Assembly: GCF_000264995.1 (NCBI RefSeq)
Contig: NW_006767439.1
Span: 1,674,120-1,717,197 of the forward strand
Source: Punctularia strigosozonata HHB-11173 SS5
Lineage: Eukaryota; Basidiomycota; Agaricomycetes; Corticiales; Punctulariaceae
Reading direction: 5' to 3'
DNA length: 43,078 bases
Made by a program: the position numbers and the translations under genes. This document shows positions 30,040 to 41,540 of the stretch, in pieces. Every line of letters starts with the position of its first letter. Position 1 is the stretch's first letter. A model generated the notes under the pieces. That model did not search any database. It saw only the letters and a program-made list of their open reading frames with translations, and had not been told where the DNA came from.

Positions 30040-32353
30040 ATGGAACTCGACCGCCCGTTTGTGTTGCCAAATCCCAATCCTCAAGCGATGGACCTGGTCA
30101 CTATATATGCTGCAAACTAAAAACACTCCTTGATCAACAATTGGGAGTGGGATTCCCAATGTACGTCTTTCTTTTTTCGCATTCGGGCATCACCCCTCAC
30201 TACAACTTTTCCGGACAGGCTGTCGGTATTTTGATGCTCGCGTCGCCATGAATATGTTCGGCACCGTTGTAATGTACTCCCCCAATATGATCGACATTCC
30301 ATCCCCTCCGCATGTAAAAGATCTTCGTATTGCGATGGCGTATTGATACGCGAACGGCCAATTCAGTGCGCATGAGTGGTCTCTGCACCCTCAATTCTAC
30401 AAGCCCACCGAGCCGCACCTTCCCTGGATTCCGACAGCCGCTGCGCCTTTCCCGCATGGGTTTGCCCATGTGGAGCTCACGAACATGCCGCCTCACGTCA
30501 TCAATTACAAAGCATTCTTTAAGCTCGAAAAGGCATACGCGAACGTGCTGAAGAAGCATAGTCAGTTTCTCAGGCACTGGTGGGAGACCGGCCGAGTCAG
30601 CACTCCCTCCATACACGGCGACGACGAGAAGATCTACGTCCTGGTCGACACCGTGATCATGCGGATGCACTACGCCGTCGTGCACACCGTCGTCGACTTT
30701 GGGTTCCACATTGAGGACCTGATGATCCTAGCGGCCAACGCCCAGCATTGCATCTTTGAGGGCTGGGGCATCTATTTCTGGTTGACGAGATGGCCAGTTG
30801 ATCCTCGTCGGATCACCCATCCGGTCGTTGGCGCAATCGTCACTGACTACAAGCAGCTGCGAGAGTTGTATGACATGGGCCTGCCGGTGTGGATGTATAT
30901 TCCACGGTCACAGCTGCCGACAAACCTAGCAGTCGCCAAAGTCGTTGCCCAGTGCCGCCACGATGTGTTCGTGGAGGTCAATCGTCGCAGCGGGAACCCA
31001 TGACCGATCGCCGTGACCGGCATGAAGAGTGCGATCGCTTTGCTTTGGGCTTCCTTGCCGTCATTGTACTTGACGACAGCAGGATGGATAGGTGGCTCTA
31101 TCAGCAGTGTCGAGATGAGCGAGCAGCCCGCGCTTGTGAACACGAACGAGTTCGGATTGGCCAGTGTCCAATTCAACTCGATCTATAAGGCCAGAGAGAC
31201 TTCAGCGGTCGCTGGTCCGTCACGCTCGCAGCCTGTGGCGGGCCCATTGCGCACTACAAAAAGTAAGTTGCCGTTTGCCGTGTACGAACGATCTATTAAC
31301 AGGACACTATCAGCTACGACGGTTGCGCGTCGGTCTGCGTCACAGGTGTACGTGCTGAAATTGAAGGGCCAGACGCAAGACAAGAACCGGGGTCGTCAAC
31401 TGCAGGCAGAGAAGGCCGCCTTGTACAATGCTATCGCAAACCTCGAGAAGCCGTCGATGCCGCATCCAATCCTTGCCGTCTTCAAGTCGCTCATCACGAG
31501 CATCCCGGTCTCAATAGACAGGCCATTCGCGATGCCAGCCCCACCCATCACTCTTGTCGCTGCGAACACCAGTCAGACCGGCAAACACTGCCGCTACGGC
31601 TGGATTCAATTTCGGAGGGTGTACCAAGCGTTATTGGCTAGTGACCTGTTCCGCTGTTCGCCGGACAACGTTGCATCGTTCCAGTACAGTCGCGGGGCTT
31701 GGAAGGAGCTTCTGAAGATGGACAAGTGGCCCACCCTTTTTGATACTCACGCGGTGCCCAGAACGACTGACAAGCACCTCGAATGTGCTGCCACAACGAT
31801 TCGCGAGCTGTTGAGCAAGTGTGGCGTCCCTTTCCCGTCAGATGAGCCCAACACCCTGTATTTTGGCAAAGTACTGTCCGATGGCGACCTGCAGAACACC
31901 GCGTGGAGGATGCTCATCGTGTGGGACGTCAACGAGCACGCTGTTCACCAAGACCTCCTCCTGATTGCATACCACTTCCTTCGGCGCAACAACCGTAACA
32001 AAGAATTACCGCCCGCCGCCTACAACAGGACCATCGCCGCCATCCGAGCATGTATGGCAGACCGTGTCTTCGACTTCAAACGCAACCCCACGTCGCCGAA
32101 CGGCTTTGGTGACAAGGACATGTACTCTCGTCGCAAGTTCATATTCGCGCTCTCGGATCTCATGCAAGACTGGAAGGTTTTGGGGTTGCTGGTGCTGCCG
32201 TTGTGGGCTACCACCGATGATTGTCTGTCGCATATCAGCTACGTCGCGCTCGAGAAGACGGTCGTGACCGCGTACATGAACACGTTCCTCGACGTATTCT
32301 GCCGACTCCCTTCTGTCCCGTTCCATCACCCAGGCGTCCCATCCGCTTATTAA
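30040..32353 (+). pseudogene. Long degenerate gene of unknown function
   Basis: Exon 1 (30040-30160) and exon 2 (30219-32353) are separated by a 58-nt GTACGT...ACAG intron. After splicing a single frame of about 750 codons runs to TAA at 32351-32353, interrupted only by TAA 30118-30120 and TGA at 30344-30346 and 31001-31003. Visible features are an INNWEWDSQ motif at the end of exon 1; a FSAHEWSLHPQFYKP block; a Pro-rich stretch; a central AGPSRSQPVAG linker with a basic segment; and a C-terminal helical domain (RRKFIFALSDLMQDW). I recall similar hypothetical proteins in agaricomycete repeat regions but know no function. There are no zinc, nuclease or membrane signatures. Long readability apart from three stops suggests recent inactivation. 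Confidence 0.55.
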
Positions 32354-32641
32354 CTCCCCCACAAAACGTCAGCATTGTCCCGGACATCTCGTCGGCTCAC
32401 GTCATGTACTTTAGAATAGCGCGTACATAGTAGTTTTCTTTATTGTATCATAGTCGCTTGACCCTGAATGCATATGTTACCCGGGAAAGTTCGAGCGATC
32501 GTTGAGCCAATTCATTCATTGTATCATCTTGAGGTTACGCCGTCTCTCAACACGTGAGTTCGAAGCACGGTGAATTAAAATCTACGGTAATACACGTAGA
32601 GTACAGTAAGGTGAACAAGACACTGAGCTGAGTTACAACTA
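32354..32641. other. Convergent intergenic region
   Basis: AT-richer DNA between two genes that converge here. I see no terminator motif, repeat or small gene. Confidence 0.35.
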
Positions 32642-35600
32642 TTACTCGAAGACATTAAAGTGTTCGATAAGGGCCCAAACTACGTAGAAGTATCGATACC
32701 CATGGCCAGGCTCGGAGCCAAAGAGCCAACTGCTCAGATCCGACGACGGTTGGTGCAATGGGGGGAGGGGTCCAATGACCAGCTCATACTGCTGGAGAGC
32801 AGGCCAAACCGCTTCGCGAAGGGCTGCATTGCGAGAGAAAAGGTATAGGGCAGGGAGGATCAATCTTTTGTCCATCTCTGGCCTGCACGTGGTGCTGGAA
32901 TTGATTCCACGGTAAGGACGATGAGTTTTGGGAAGGTCTTCCTGTAGCATCTGCGAGACATATGATGATTAGTACCAATCAATTGCGCAGAAACGGAGGC
33001 CGTACCGTATTGAATCCACAAAGCCAACAAACCTTTCTCAACTTGGCATACTGTTCGATCCAATCAATGTATTGCGAACGATGTTGGCCCTGGGTGTTGA
33101 AGACCGGGCACTCCTTGATTCTGTGTTCGGGCTGGGGTCATGTTGCACTCTGCAAGCAGCAGACAACGCATATCTTGCGAATGTCGTCCCTTGCCTTTTT
33201 GAGGCCTGCGGCAACCGTGTGCGACATTTCCTTCGTTATTTGCCCGTTCGCAATGTTCACCGCCGTTGCGTGCGGCCTTGTCCAGGATGATGGGACCGCG
33301 GAGGGAGGCGGTAGTGGAGTGATGGGCTCGATGTAGGTATTGTCCTGCCTGGTGGAGGTGGATGGCTCCTCGTGCTCCCTGAAGCAAGGGGTTAGCAAAA
33401 AGTGCGAGAGTACATGCAGGAAACACACTCACTCTGGCAGTATGTATCAATTCACCCGCCGCGTGTGCCACGGGAAAACTTGATGGACGGTGCCGATGGA
33501 CGCGGTGCCGATGGACTGCGGACACGTCACTTGATTGACAGGCGGGGCAGCGCGAGGTGGACCCGCGGGCCTGTGGACGGGAACAGGCAGAGCAGCGCGA
33601 GGTGGACCCGCGGGCCTGTGGACGGGAACAGGCGGGGCAGCGCAAGGTGGACCCGCGGGGCTATGGACGGGAACAGGTGACGAGGAGAGCTCGATGATCT
33701 CCAACGGCGTCGGGACGGGAACAGGCGACGATGAGAGCTCGATGATATCCAACAGTGTCGGGAGGTAGGACGACAGCGAGCTGCGAGGGTCGTTCCACAG
33801 CATGTCGGGACCTGCGATTGGAGAGCTCGTACCGCTTGAACTGCATATGAGGGCGTGTCGTGTTGGAGACGATGACACCGGGAATGGCAAAGACCAGAGC
33901 GCAACAGGTGGATAGGCAGCGCTGGAACGACCAGCATTCAGGGACGAATCACTGAACACGTCGTCCTGCTGCTGAACATGCGAGAGCATGGGAGTGGAAG
34001 TCGGCGGCAGGGGCAGAGGACGGCGACGACGGTCAGCTGGACGAGGTGGCGAAGAGGGGGCACTCGAGCTGGCATCGGGAAGATCACTGAAGATCTGACG
34101 AGCCAGGGAGGAGTCGATCGGAGACGGGTTTCCGATCGTAATGTATGTATGGCCAAGGCCGCTGTTCGGCGCTGGCTGAGGCAATGCCTCGATGTCAATG
34201 GCCATGTAAAGGTCGTCGTCGCCATCAAACATGCCGTACGAGCTGTCCGACTTGGGCTGGATCGTCCGACCGTTCCCGTGCTTCGTGGAGGGGGGGAAGG
34301 AAGTGTGCGGGTAGGAAGTACGGGAGGAGTTGCGGGACGAGGCGCGATGGATGGGATGGGAGGAATGGGGGTGGGAATGCGTTGAGGAAGAGGAGCGGGT
34401 AAAGATGGTTGCTCTGACGATGCGGGCTGCCTGTTCACAAAATGAGAATACGGACAATATGAACGACTGGGGAAAAATGCACCTCGCACCGACACCGTCC
34501 GTCTTACAGAGGCCTGGATAACCCATCCCTCTCCCAGCAGGCACCTTGTTCATCTCCGGGAGATAAGGGGAAATGACCGGCTCGCCCCACGTTGGGTTGT
34601 CACGAGGAAAAAGAGTGGGCAGAGGACCGAGTATGCTCTTCTTGCAGTTCATGCACAGCTGCACATGAGGGAGCTCGGGGCAGGAAACGTTGCAATCATT
34701 GAAGAACTGGCTGAAAGGTAGCCGTAAGCAGTCGACGGTACAAAGAGCAGTGACTATATCGGCGTCGCCAAGGAGATTGTGCGCCGCAGGAGGATGGCGA
34801 AAGAAGCTTGCGTTGTCGACTTCAATGAACCACACGCAAGCAGGCCTATTGTCACGACCAGCCTGTCCTGCCTCTTGCTCAGCCAGGAGGAAGTTGCCAG
34901 GAAGGCCAAAGAAGAAGATGTCCCGGACGTGTGGAACGTTGACACCATATCTGAGGGCCAGAGTTGCGGCGACGACAGGCCCGACCTGCGACCACTGGTG
35001 GTAAACTTCGGCCTGGTGATCAACAGGCAATTTTCCTGAATACACCGGGCAGCAGAGCCTCGCGGACACGTCTTCACATTGACCGATGGATTGTGCAAAC
35101 ACGATGGCGCGATCTTCGGTGTTGTACTGCTCCCGCGAACGGCGGTACTCGCATGTGGTGAACTCCAGCGCCTTCTGCTTGCTGTTGAAGTACCGGTAGT
35201 GATACTTGAGCTCTGGCCGAGTAATAGGAGCACGGATGGTCTGAGCATCGCGACTGCCCGTGGCGTTGAGCAAGGCCGGGATGATACGTGTGGGCACCAT
35301 AGCCGTTAGCAGGATGAGCTGAAGGCTGAACCTGCCGAGACTTGCGAGGTTCCAGAAACAGTTGCGGAATGACTGGTGTTCGACGATGAGATGAAACTCA
35401 TCGAACACCAGCGTGATCAGAGAGCTAGCGGCTGCTTTGTCTTTGGCCCAAGAGTAGAAATCGCGGATCGTTGCATTCTCGGGAGATATGAAGACGATGG
35501 GGGCCTCTGGGTTTTGGTTCTCTAGAGTCCACACGCTGAACTTGAGACCGATGCCGCGGCATTTGTTCTTCCACTCTTCAACCAAAATGCTGATAGGTAT

Positions 35601-38600
35601 GACAACGACGACGAACTTGCTAAGGGACCGGTAATAGTAGGATACCGCAAGCAGGATAAAACTCTTGCCCGCGTTTGTGGGCAGAACTGCCAACAGGTCG
35701 TGCCCAGTCAACGCCTTCGTGACGGCCACACCTTGCTCGAGAATGCGAAACAACGTGGTCTCCTCGTTGAGCATCTCTCTGAGGCACTTCAACGCCAGTG
35801 CCACCACCCTGTCCTTCTCCTGGGCATCATGCTGCGCCTCGGACACGCGAGGGATACGGGAAAGGATGGAGGAGACCGTTTGCACGAAAGATTCATTCAG
35901 CGCGCTTGCCACGCCGTCGAGTACGAGCTGTGCTATCTGCTTTTGGGATTCAAACGATGGCTCGACGTTGACGACAACTTGAGCATGGCCAGATGCGACC
36001 AGAGCCACCATGTCCTGGGCGTCAGGATGCGGACAAAATCCGAGCGCCACCTGATGAAGTTGGGAGTGATACGTGTTCTCCCGCAACTTGTACGGGCTGA
36101 CCGACTTCAGCATCATAAATTTGTTAATGCGTACCACCGATCGTCGACTTCGGGTGTGTGCCCTCGCATTTGGGCTCTGAGACGATGAAACTTGTGCGTA
36201 TGGCGCTCCCGCGTCTCCGCACTGACGTTGAGGGCAAAGGCTTCTACAGCGGCGGTTGCGGCACGCGTGTCGTGAACGTTGAGCTCGATGCCGAGGTATT
36301 GGCACATGAGGCCAGCGAACGTTGTGTTCACGGTGTCGGATCGTTGAGCTTGTCCGGCCAGGGGGAAAACATCGTCGTACATGCGCATCCGCGCTTCGCT
36401 GCCATGAGTCTAAGCAGCGGGTATTAGATGAAGAAAAAAGAGATGGAGGACGAAAGTCACGCACCATCTTGACCAAATACTCCATCGCAGGTTGCACGAT
36501 GACCTTGGACCAAAGCAAGAGCTCCCGAATTTACGTTGGGACAAGCTTCGTGGTGACCTTTTGTTTGCCGGTCGCGCCAATGTTCTTGTGGTAACCGGTG
36601 ACGAGATACAACTCGTCGGTGAAAACGTACAGGCTGCGCATGTGGCCCTGCTGAGAGTTTGTGCCAATGAGTGCCTGCCATTCCGTTGCGTGGCCAGGAG
36701 GACCACAGGCGAACCAGGTGATGGCAAGGAATATATGTTGGAGGCGGTTGTAGTGCGCATACACGCGCTTGATTTCATCCAGATGCCAGATGGACTCGCT
36801 GTCTTGAGCCTTGTCGTTGACGAAGCACTTGTGGGTGCTCTCATTCCCAATCCACACATGCAGAAGAGCGTGACAATACTTCTTGAAGTCGTTCTCCGGA
36901 TGCTGGATGAACGAATAGTGTAGCACCGAGTTTTGCGGCGAATTGACCAGCCTGGTGCGTTTGAAATCGAACGCTTCGTCGTCGTCGGATATTCCACAAA
37001 GGATCTCCTGTCACAGGATATCTATGGCTTCAGCAACGGCCTTGAGAATCGCATCACCGATCTTCTTCATACTGACGACCTTCCCGTGGTGAAGCCAGGT
37101 CTTGTACTCCTTATCCGCAAATTGGATCCATGGTATGCCTTCCTCGTTGAGCCGGATGGAAGATACAATTTGATTTGTGGATAAAACGAGTGCGAGAGGC
37201 ATGCTGGACTCGAGGTCAAGGCAGGGTTTGATACATGGAAATATCCTGAGCACCGATGATGAGTACCGCGTATACCCTCCAAAACAAAGGCGGACTCACT
37301 CAAGGTAAGGAGCATCTTTCTCCTGCGAATACAGAACACCCTGCGTGAAGATAGACAGTCTACAGATATACAAGAGCGGCGCGATGAAGTGGGAGATGGA
37401 CGCGGCAAACTTGAGACGGCCCTGCGCATTGTACGAGCTGAGGACGAGGAAATTGTACAGGGGGGTGTAGAACTTGTTGGGATCGCAGCCGACCTTCTTG
37501 TGTGACAGGAGGGACCATAGGAGACGATGGAAAGGCTCGAGAACGGGGCGGTCAGTGCCAAAACGATCCATGAAAATCTTCTGCTGCCGATCTTCTTCAA
37601 GCTGCTCCATGCTGACGGGCTGCCCACCGGCTTCGTTAGCAATCTCAAGCTGCCTGAAAAGCTCGAGGGCTGAGGACCATTGGTCATCAGTGAGATCCAT
37701 CTTGAAGTGCTCGGGTAGGTCGTCGCGGGCGGCGCGGATGACAAAGCAAAGGGCAGGCAAGAACTTGTGGACGTACTCCAGCCAGGTCTTGGTATGGTAG
37801 AACGAACCCTTGTACTCGTCTCTCCTACGCGGCGATCAGACATGAGAAACACAACATATGGCAAACACAACTTACAACCCGATGTTCACGAGCTTGGACT
37901 GTATTGTATACGACTCGTCCTTGAGAGCATAGAGGGCGACGTCGACATAACGCTCTACATAGAGCGACAGTAAATCCACCACAGGGGGGTCGCGCGGTTC
38001 GTCCACAATCTCTTGCAGCTGCTGACCCGTCTTGCCCTTCACGTATGGAGACCAGCCTTCACGCCGTTCGAAGACGGACAGCTGGCAAAGATTCTTGGGC
38101 GACTTGATGGGGACTTGCTCAAAAGCCGGCTCCACGAGCATGGGCTTGACACGGTCCCATGCCTGCTTTGCCTCTGCACTGTTGGCGATGGGGTTGAGCG
38201 AGTGCTGGTCGACGGGGGAAAAGCGGCGGTCCTTCCTGTTCTTGAAGAAGGTCTGGGCTTTTGCCCGATAGTAACGCTTTGCATCAGGAACAACGGGATT
38301 CTGTTTCAAGGGACAAGAGTGCCAGCGAGCGAAGGAACCCTCACTCTCGAAGCTGCGGTGACAAGATGCGCAGAAGACGATGGAAGGGTAAATGGTGAGA
38401 CCATAATGGATCTTGCGATTGCGGGGCCTCACTCTCTTCATTATGTCAGGCCCGCAAAGCTCAAAACTCAGACAGATGGCGGTAAGACGGTCCATATCGG
38501 AGACGGACAGAAGACGGCGATGCTCGGAATTGAAATGGCCATGTATGCGCTCGGGGTCGAGAGCGTATCGACAAATGGTACAAATGAGTATTTTATATTG

Positions 38601-39748
38601 CATATCAACGACAAATTTAGCCTTGGACATGACGCGCTGGGTATCCCGGTCCTTGGGCTGCCAATGATGCGCGCCGCGATGGATGGTAGCCTTCAAGCGC
38701 TTCACTTCCAACTCCTGATCAAGAGGGGGAAGGAGGGGGGAGATGTCGGATGACCGGAGAGTATTTTCAGGCTCCGCGTCAGATCCCTCCAGAAGATCGT
38801 CGTCGCCAGACAGCACCGACTCCTCGATGTCGGAAGCGGCGGTAGTTTCGACGTCCGAAGGAGTGGGGTCTTGGTGGTCGCAGTCCTTGCTTGGGTCTTT
38901 GCAAGGGTCGTCCATCGCGATGTCTGTGTTGCCGCCACTCGCGTGGCTGAGGTAGCCGTTGTCGGGATCACCATGAACCTTGCCCTCGCTGTCGGCGTGA
39001 ACGTCCTCATCAGCGTAGAGGTTGCCGTCAGAATCGTTGCTGACGAAGGCGGGAAGAGAAGGAGCGGAGCTGGATGGTGTGGCAGGGGAATGCTCTGCAC
39101 CAGACGAGGGGCATACAACACGTCGGGTCTTTGGGCCACGACGCGGGTGCTCGCTTTCCCCGTGGACAGTGGAGGACACCATCGACGACGAAGGCCACTT
39201 GCGCTTGCCAGGGGCGTCGTTGTCGCCGGGACTCACTGCAGGTGTCCCTTGAGAGAGGTGGCGAGCCAACCCGCCAAACATGCTTGAGACTGCTGACCCC
39301 AGACGGTGGGCTGCGGACCAATCAGGCGGAGTGGGTTGTGCGTCCTCGGGAAGAGGAACTTGTGGCCAAGCGGGTTGCGGGGTGGGGTGATCGGATGCCG
39401 CAGGCGTCTGGTGGCGACAAGTTTCAGTCGCTGAAACGACATCCTTGAGGCCGGGACACGAAACGCTCCGAATATGATCCTGTTAATTGATCAGCAATGC
39501 GAACCACAAGACGGGGACAATGGACATACCCAGAGAGGCTGGAAACTTTGCGATTCATACGGACAGTAGGGGCAGCAAACCATATCCGTGATCGAGTCGC
39601 GATGTAAGTAGACTATCTGACCGGCGACTTTTGTACGGCTGCGCGTCTGATGCCAGGCCTCGCGATGAGCATCCGCGGTTGTATATGTGTAGTCTTCACG
39701 GCATCGACACCCCGTCTCCATGCATCGGAACACGGCAATGGGGGTCAT
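32642..39748 (-). pseudogene. Copy B: C2H2-like fingers + tyrosine-recombinase-like + RecQ helicase fusion, near full length
   Basis: ATG 39746-39748. Exons by eye: 39748-39530, 39479-37876, 37824-37300, 37245-36465, 36409-33433, 33378-33006 and 32950-32642. All introns are 50-55 nt with GT-AG ends. Order of domains: an N-terminal C-x4-C...H-x4-H finger; an acidic linker; CTIC...H-x4-H and CASC...H fingers; helical region; recombinase-like block (GPPGHATEW, YHK, HDTR, GHT-x7-Y at 36163-36131); RecQ lobes with PTNAGKS near 35680, VFDEFH, LLTAMVP, a motif V stretch and QEAGQAGRDNR; Cys-rich patch CNVSC...CMNC; Pro/Ser tail with repeats; terminal CVVC...CWLC zinc-like domain. Defects: TGA 37011-37013, TAA 36531-36533, a frameshift near 36113-36125, TGA 33447-33449 and 33138-33140. 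Box I has His where Arg is expected. In the family, helicase plus recombinase would act on chromosomal DNA. Confidence 0.8.
33541..33771 (-). repeat. 45-bp and 48-bp in-frame repeats in the copy B tail
   Basis: Three 45-bp units (33541, 33586, 33631) encode PVPVHRPAGPPRAAP-type blocks. Two 48-bp units (33676, 33724) encode a related PVPVPTPLEIIELSSS. Both lengths are multiples of three, so expansion kept the frame. This suggests the repeats grew while the protein was still under selection. Confidence 0.85.
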
Positions 39749-39834
39749 AACGACCGACTGGGATGAGGGTGGCGACGAGGAGGCGAGAGGGGCTGCCGCA
39801 ACGAGAGCAAACCGAGAAATTTGAGGAGGAGACC

Positions 39835-40060
39835 GTGAACCATGGGAATCCAGCGGCGTACACAGTCTTTGGGCTTGGGGGCCCACGAACAACAAGAGAG
39901 CGACCTAAAAGGAGACCGAAACAAGCGGAGGAACGAATTCCTCCGACGGGACAATCCAGCGGCGTCCGAAGTCCTGGAGCTTGAGGCCGATAAACGAGAG
40001 AAAAGAGTGATCTGGGATTTGACCGAGACAAGCAGAGGAACGAATTCCTCCGCCCACAAC
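39835..40060. repeat. About 107-bp tandem duplication carrying a palindrome, upstream of copy B
   Basis: AATCCAGCGGCGT...GAGGAACGAATTCCTC occurs twice. The palindromes GGAGGAA-CGAA-TTCCTCC (39927-39944) and GAGGAA-CGAA-TTCCTC (40035-40050) are 107 bp apart. The block begins about 90 bp upstream of copy B's ATG and could be promoter or 5' leader. Confidence 0.7.
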
Positions 40061-40739
40061 CGTTGAGACGAGCTCAACAGGTGGATGAGCGACTAAATAC
40101 AAAAGGGGGGCCATACTTACGCGGCTGCGGCGATGAGTAACGGTCGTCTGCAAGGCCGAAAGCGCGTTAGCCGCGCATACAGGCAAGGAGGGGGGGGACT
40201 TACCGGCTGCCAAAGGCGCGCGGTGGTCGAGTTGGTGAGGGTGGTGAAAGAAAGGCTGGGTCGTCGCGACCCAGCCTTTATGCGTCCTAGAAAACGGGGG
40301 TCAGCAGTGTCGAAAAGGATATTCAATACCAATTAATGACCTCCTGACGTCGAGGCGACTAGGCGCCCCGACACCGGAGGCTGGATGACCCGAGATCGTC
40401 GCGAAACAAAACCAAAAAAGAAGGCGACAACTTACCTGTCGTCCCTTCACAACTCCGCGGCCCCCCATCTTGCGGGCAGCAGCCGTCCGCGTTGGCAGCG
40501 CCACCGGTGCAGTTGTTGACGTCGGCACAGAGAGAAGCGGGAGGGGAGGAGCCAAAGCGGGAGGCGGGAGGCGGACGGCGGGGGGGCGGAGGAGGCGAGT
40601 AACAAGGAGGCGGGCGGGCAGAGGGCGCAAGAGGCTAAGTCCAACCCCCATCAGCGCCCAGGAAGCTGATGGATAGATTGGTTCCCGTGTTCACCGTCTT
40701 CCCATGACCTTTATCCCATGCTCACTGTCGATCCCGACC
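40061..40739. other. Gene-free interval upstream of copy B
   Basis: Short frames on both strands, low complexity (GGCGGG) near 40540-40620, no domains. A GGGTCGCGACCC-like inverted word near 40257-40277 is seen but not interpreted. Confidence 0.35.
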
Positions 40740-41075
40740 AATGCGGACATCACCGTGGCGATGCCGGCACATGCAAGCAGGCCACGGCCCGATGCCGCAT
40801 GGCTCACCATGGCAGTGCCGTGCCGCGCAACCCACGTTCACCATGGCAGTGTCACAACTCGCGTCCGCGCGTGGCTCACCATGGCAGTGTCACGACGCAC
40901 GCTCAGACCCGTGGCAATGTCAGCATGTGATCTGCATGGCTCACCGTGGCGGTGTTACGACGCGCATCCGCTGAGCAGGCCGGGACCCACGGTCACCGTG
41001 GCAGTGTCACAACGCGCGTTCAGACCCCCTGCTGAGCTCGCCAGAGTCCCACGGTCACGGTGGCGGCGAGCGATA
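40740..41075. repeat. Degenerate repeats of a GGCTCACCATGGCAGTGTCAC-like unit
   Basis: The core CACCATGGCAGTG or CACCGTGGC(A/G)GTG recurs about seven times (near 40806, 40840, 40877, 40905, 40942, 40997 and 41055) at 25-60 bp spacing, often followed by TCACAACGCGC. The irregular spacing suggests an old, decayed minisatellite. Confidence 0.7.
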
Positions 41076-41540
41076 CTCCCGGCGACATCTCCACCAAAAT
41101 ATTAGTGGAGATATGCCCACAGCGCCTTAAATCCCCAGAATATTCATGGAGGTACCCGTCATAGTTACGAAGAGGCGCTGTCAGACAGTGAGTAGCTATT
41201 CAGTTGAGAGCCGTCAAGAAACATGGACGGTGAATTATGAGCTTCATTTCTTTCAATTTAAAAAACCAATTGGTCGATAAATACTGCAATATATGAAGCT
41301 TCTAAAATCTTGAAAAAATAGCCAGTGGGAGGGAATTGGCGAACATGATTTTTTTGACATACTAACCGTGGGAGATTGATCGCTGGATAATCCTCCAGGC
41401 CCTTCTCACCGTTTTAGGAGGATATGATGAATTACGGAACGACTACCAATATAAAGCGGGGGGCGAGAATAGTTCTGGATTCAGTACTTCTGGGGCTATG
41501 CACTGACACCCCAAACATCCAAAACTGAGATGCCCGGAGG
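41076..41540. other. AT-rich island between copy B and copy C
   Basis: From about 41220 the DNA is markedly richer in A and T than its surroundings, with no open frame of note. Copy C breaks off at its right edge, so this may be the junction of a deletion or insertion. No terminal repeats were identified. Confidence 0.35.

Noticed and set aside
36410-36560. Explaining the stops at 36531 and 37011 in copy B as introns
   Set aside because: No GT-AG pair of normal length removes them while keeping the frame that reads well on both sides.
10511-37013. Reassignment of TGA as a sense codon
   Set aside because: Intact genes here use ordinary stops, CGA codons remain in use, and frameshifts accompany the TGAs. 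Decay by C-to-T change is simpler.
32642-39748. Starship-type giant element with a DUF3435 captain
   Set aside because: The recombinase-like block is fused between zinc fingers and a helicase and is not the first gene of a cargo region; Starships are established for Pezizomycotina.
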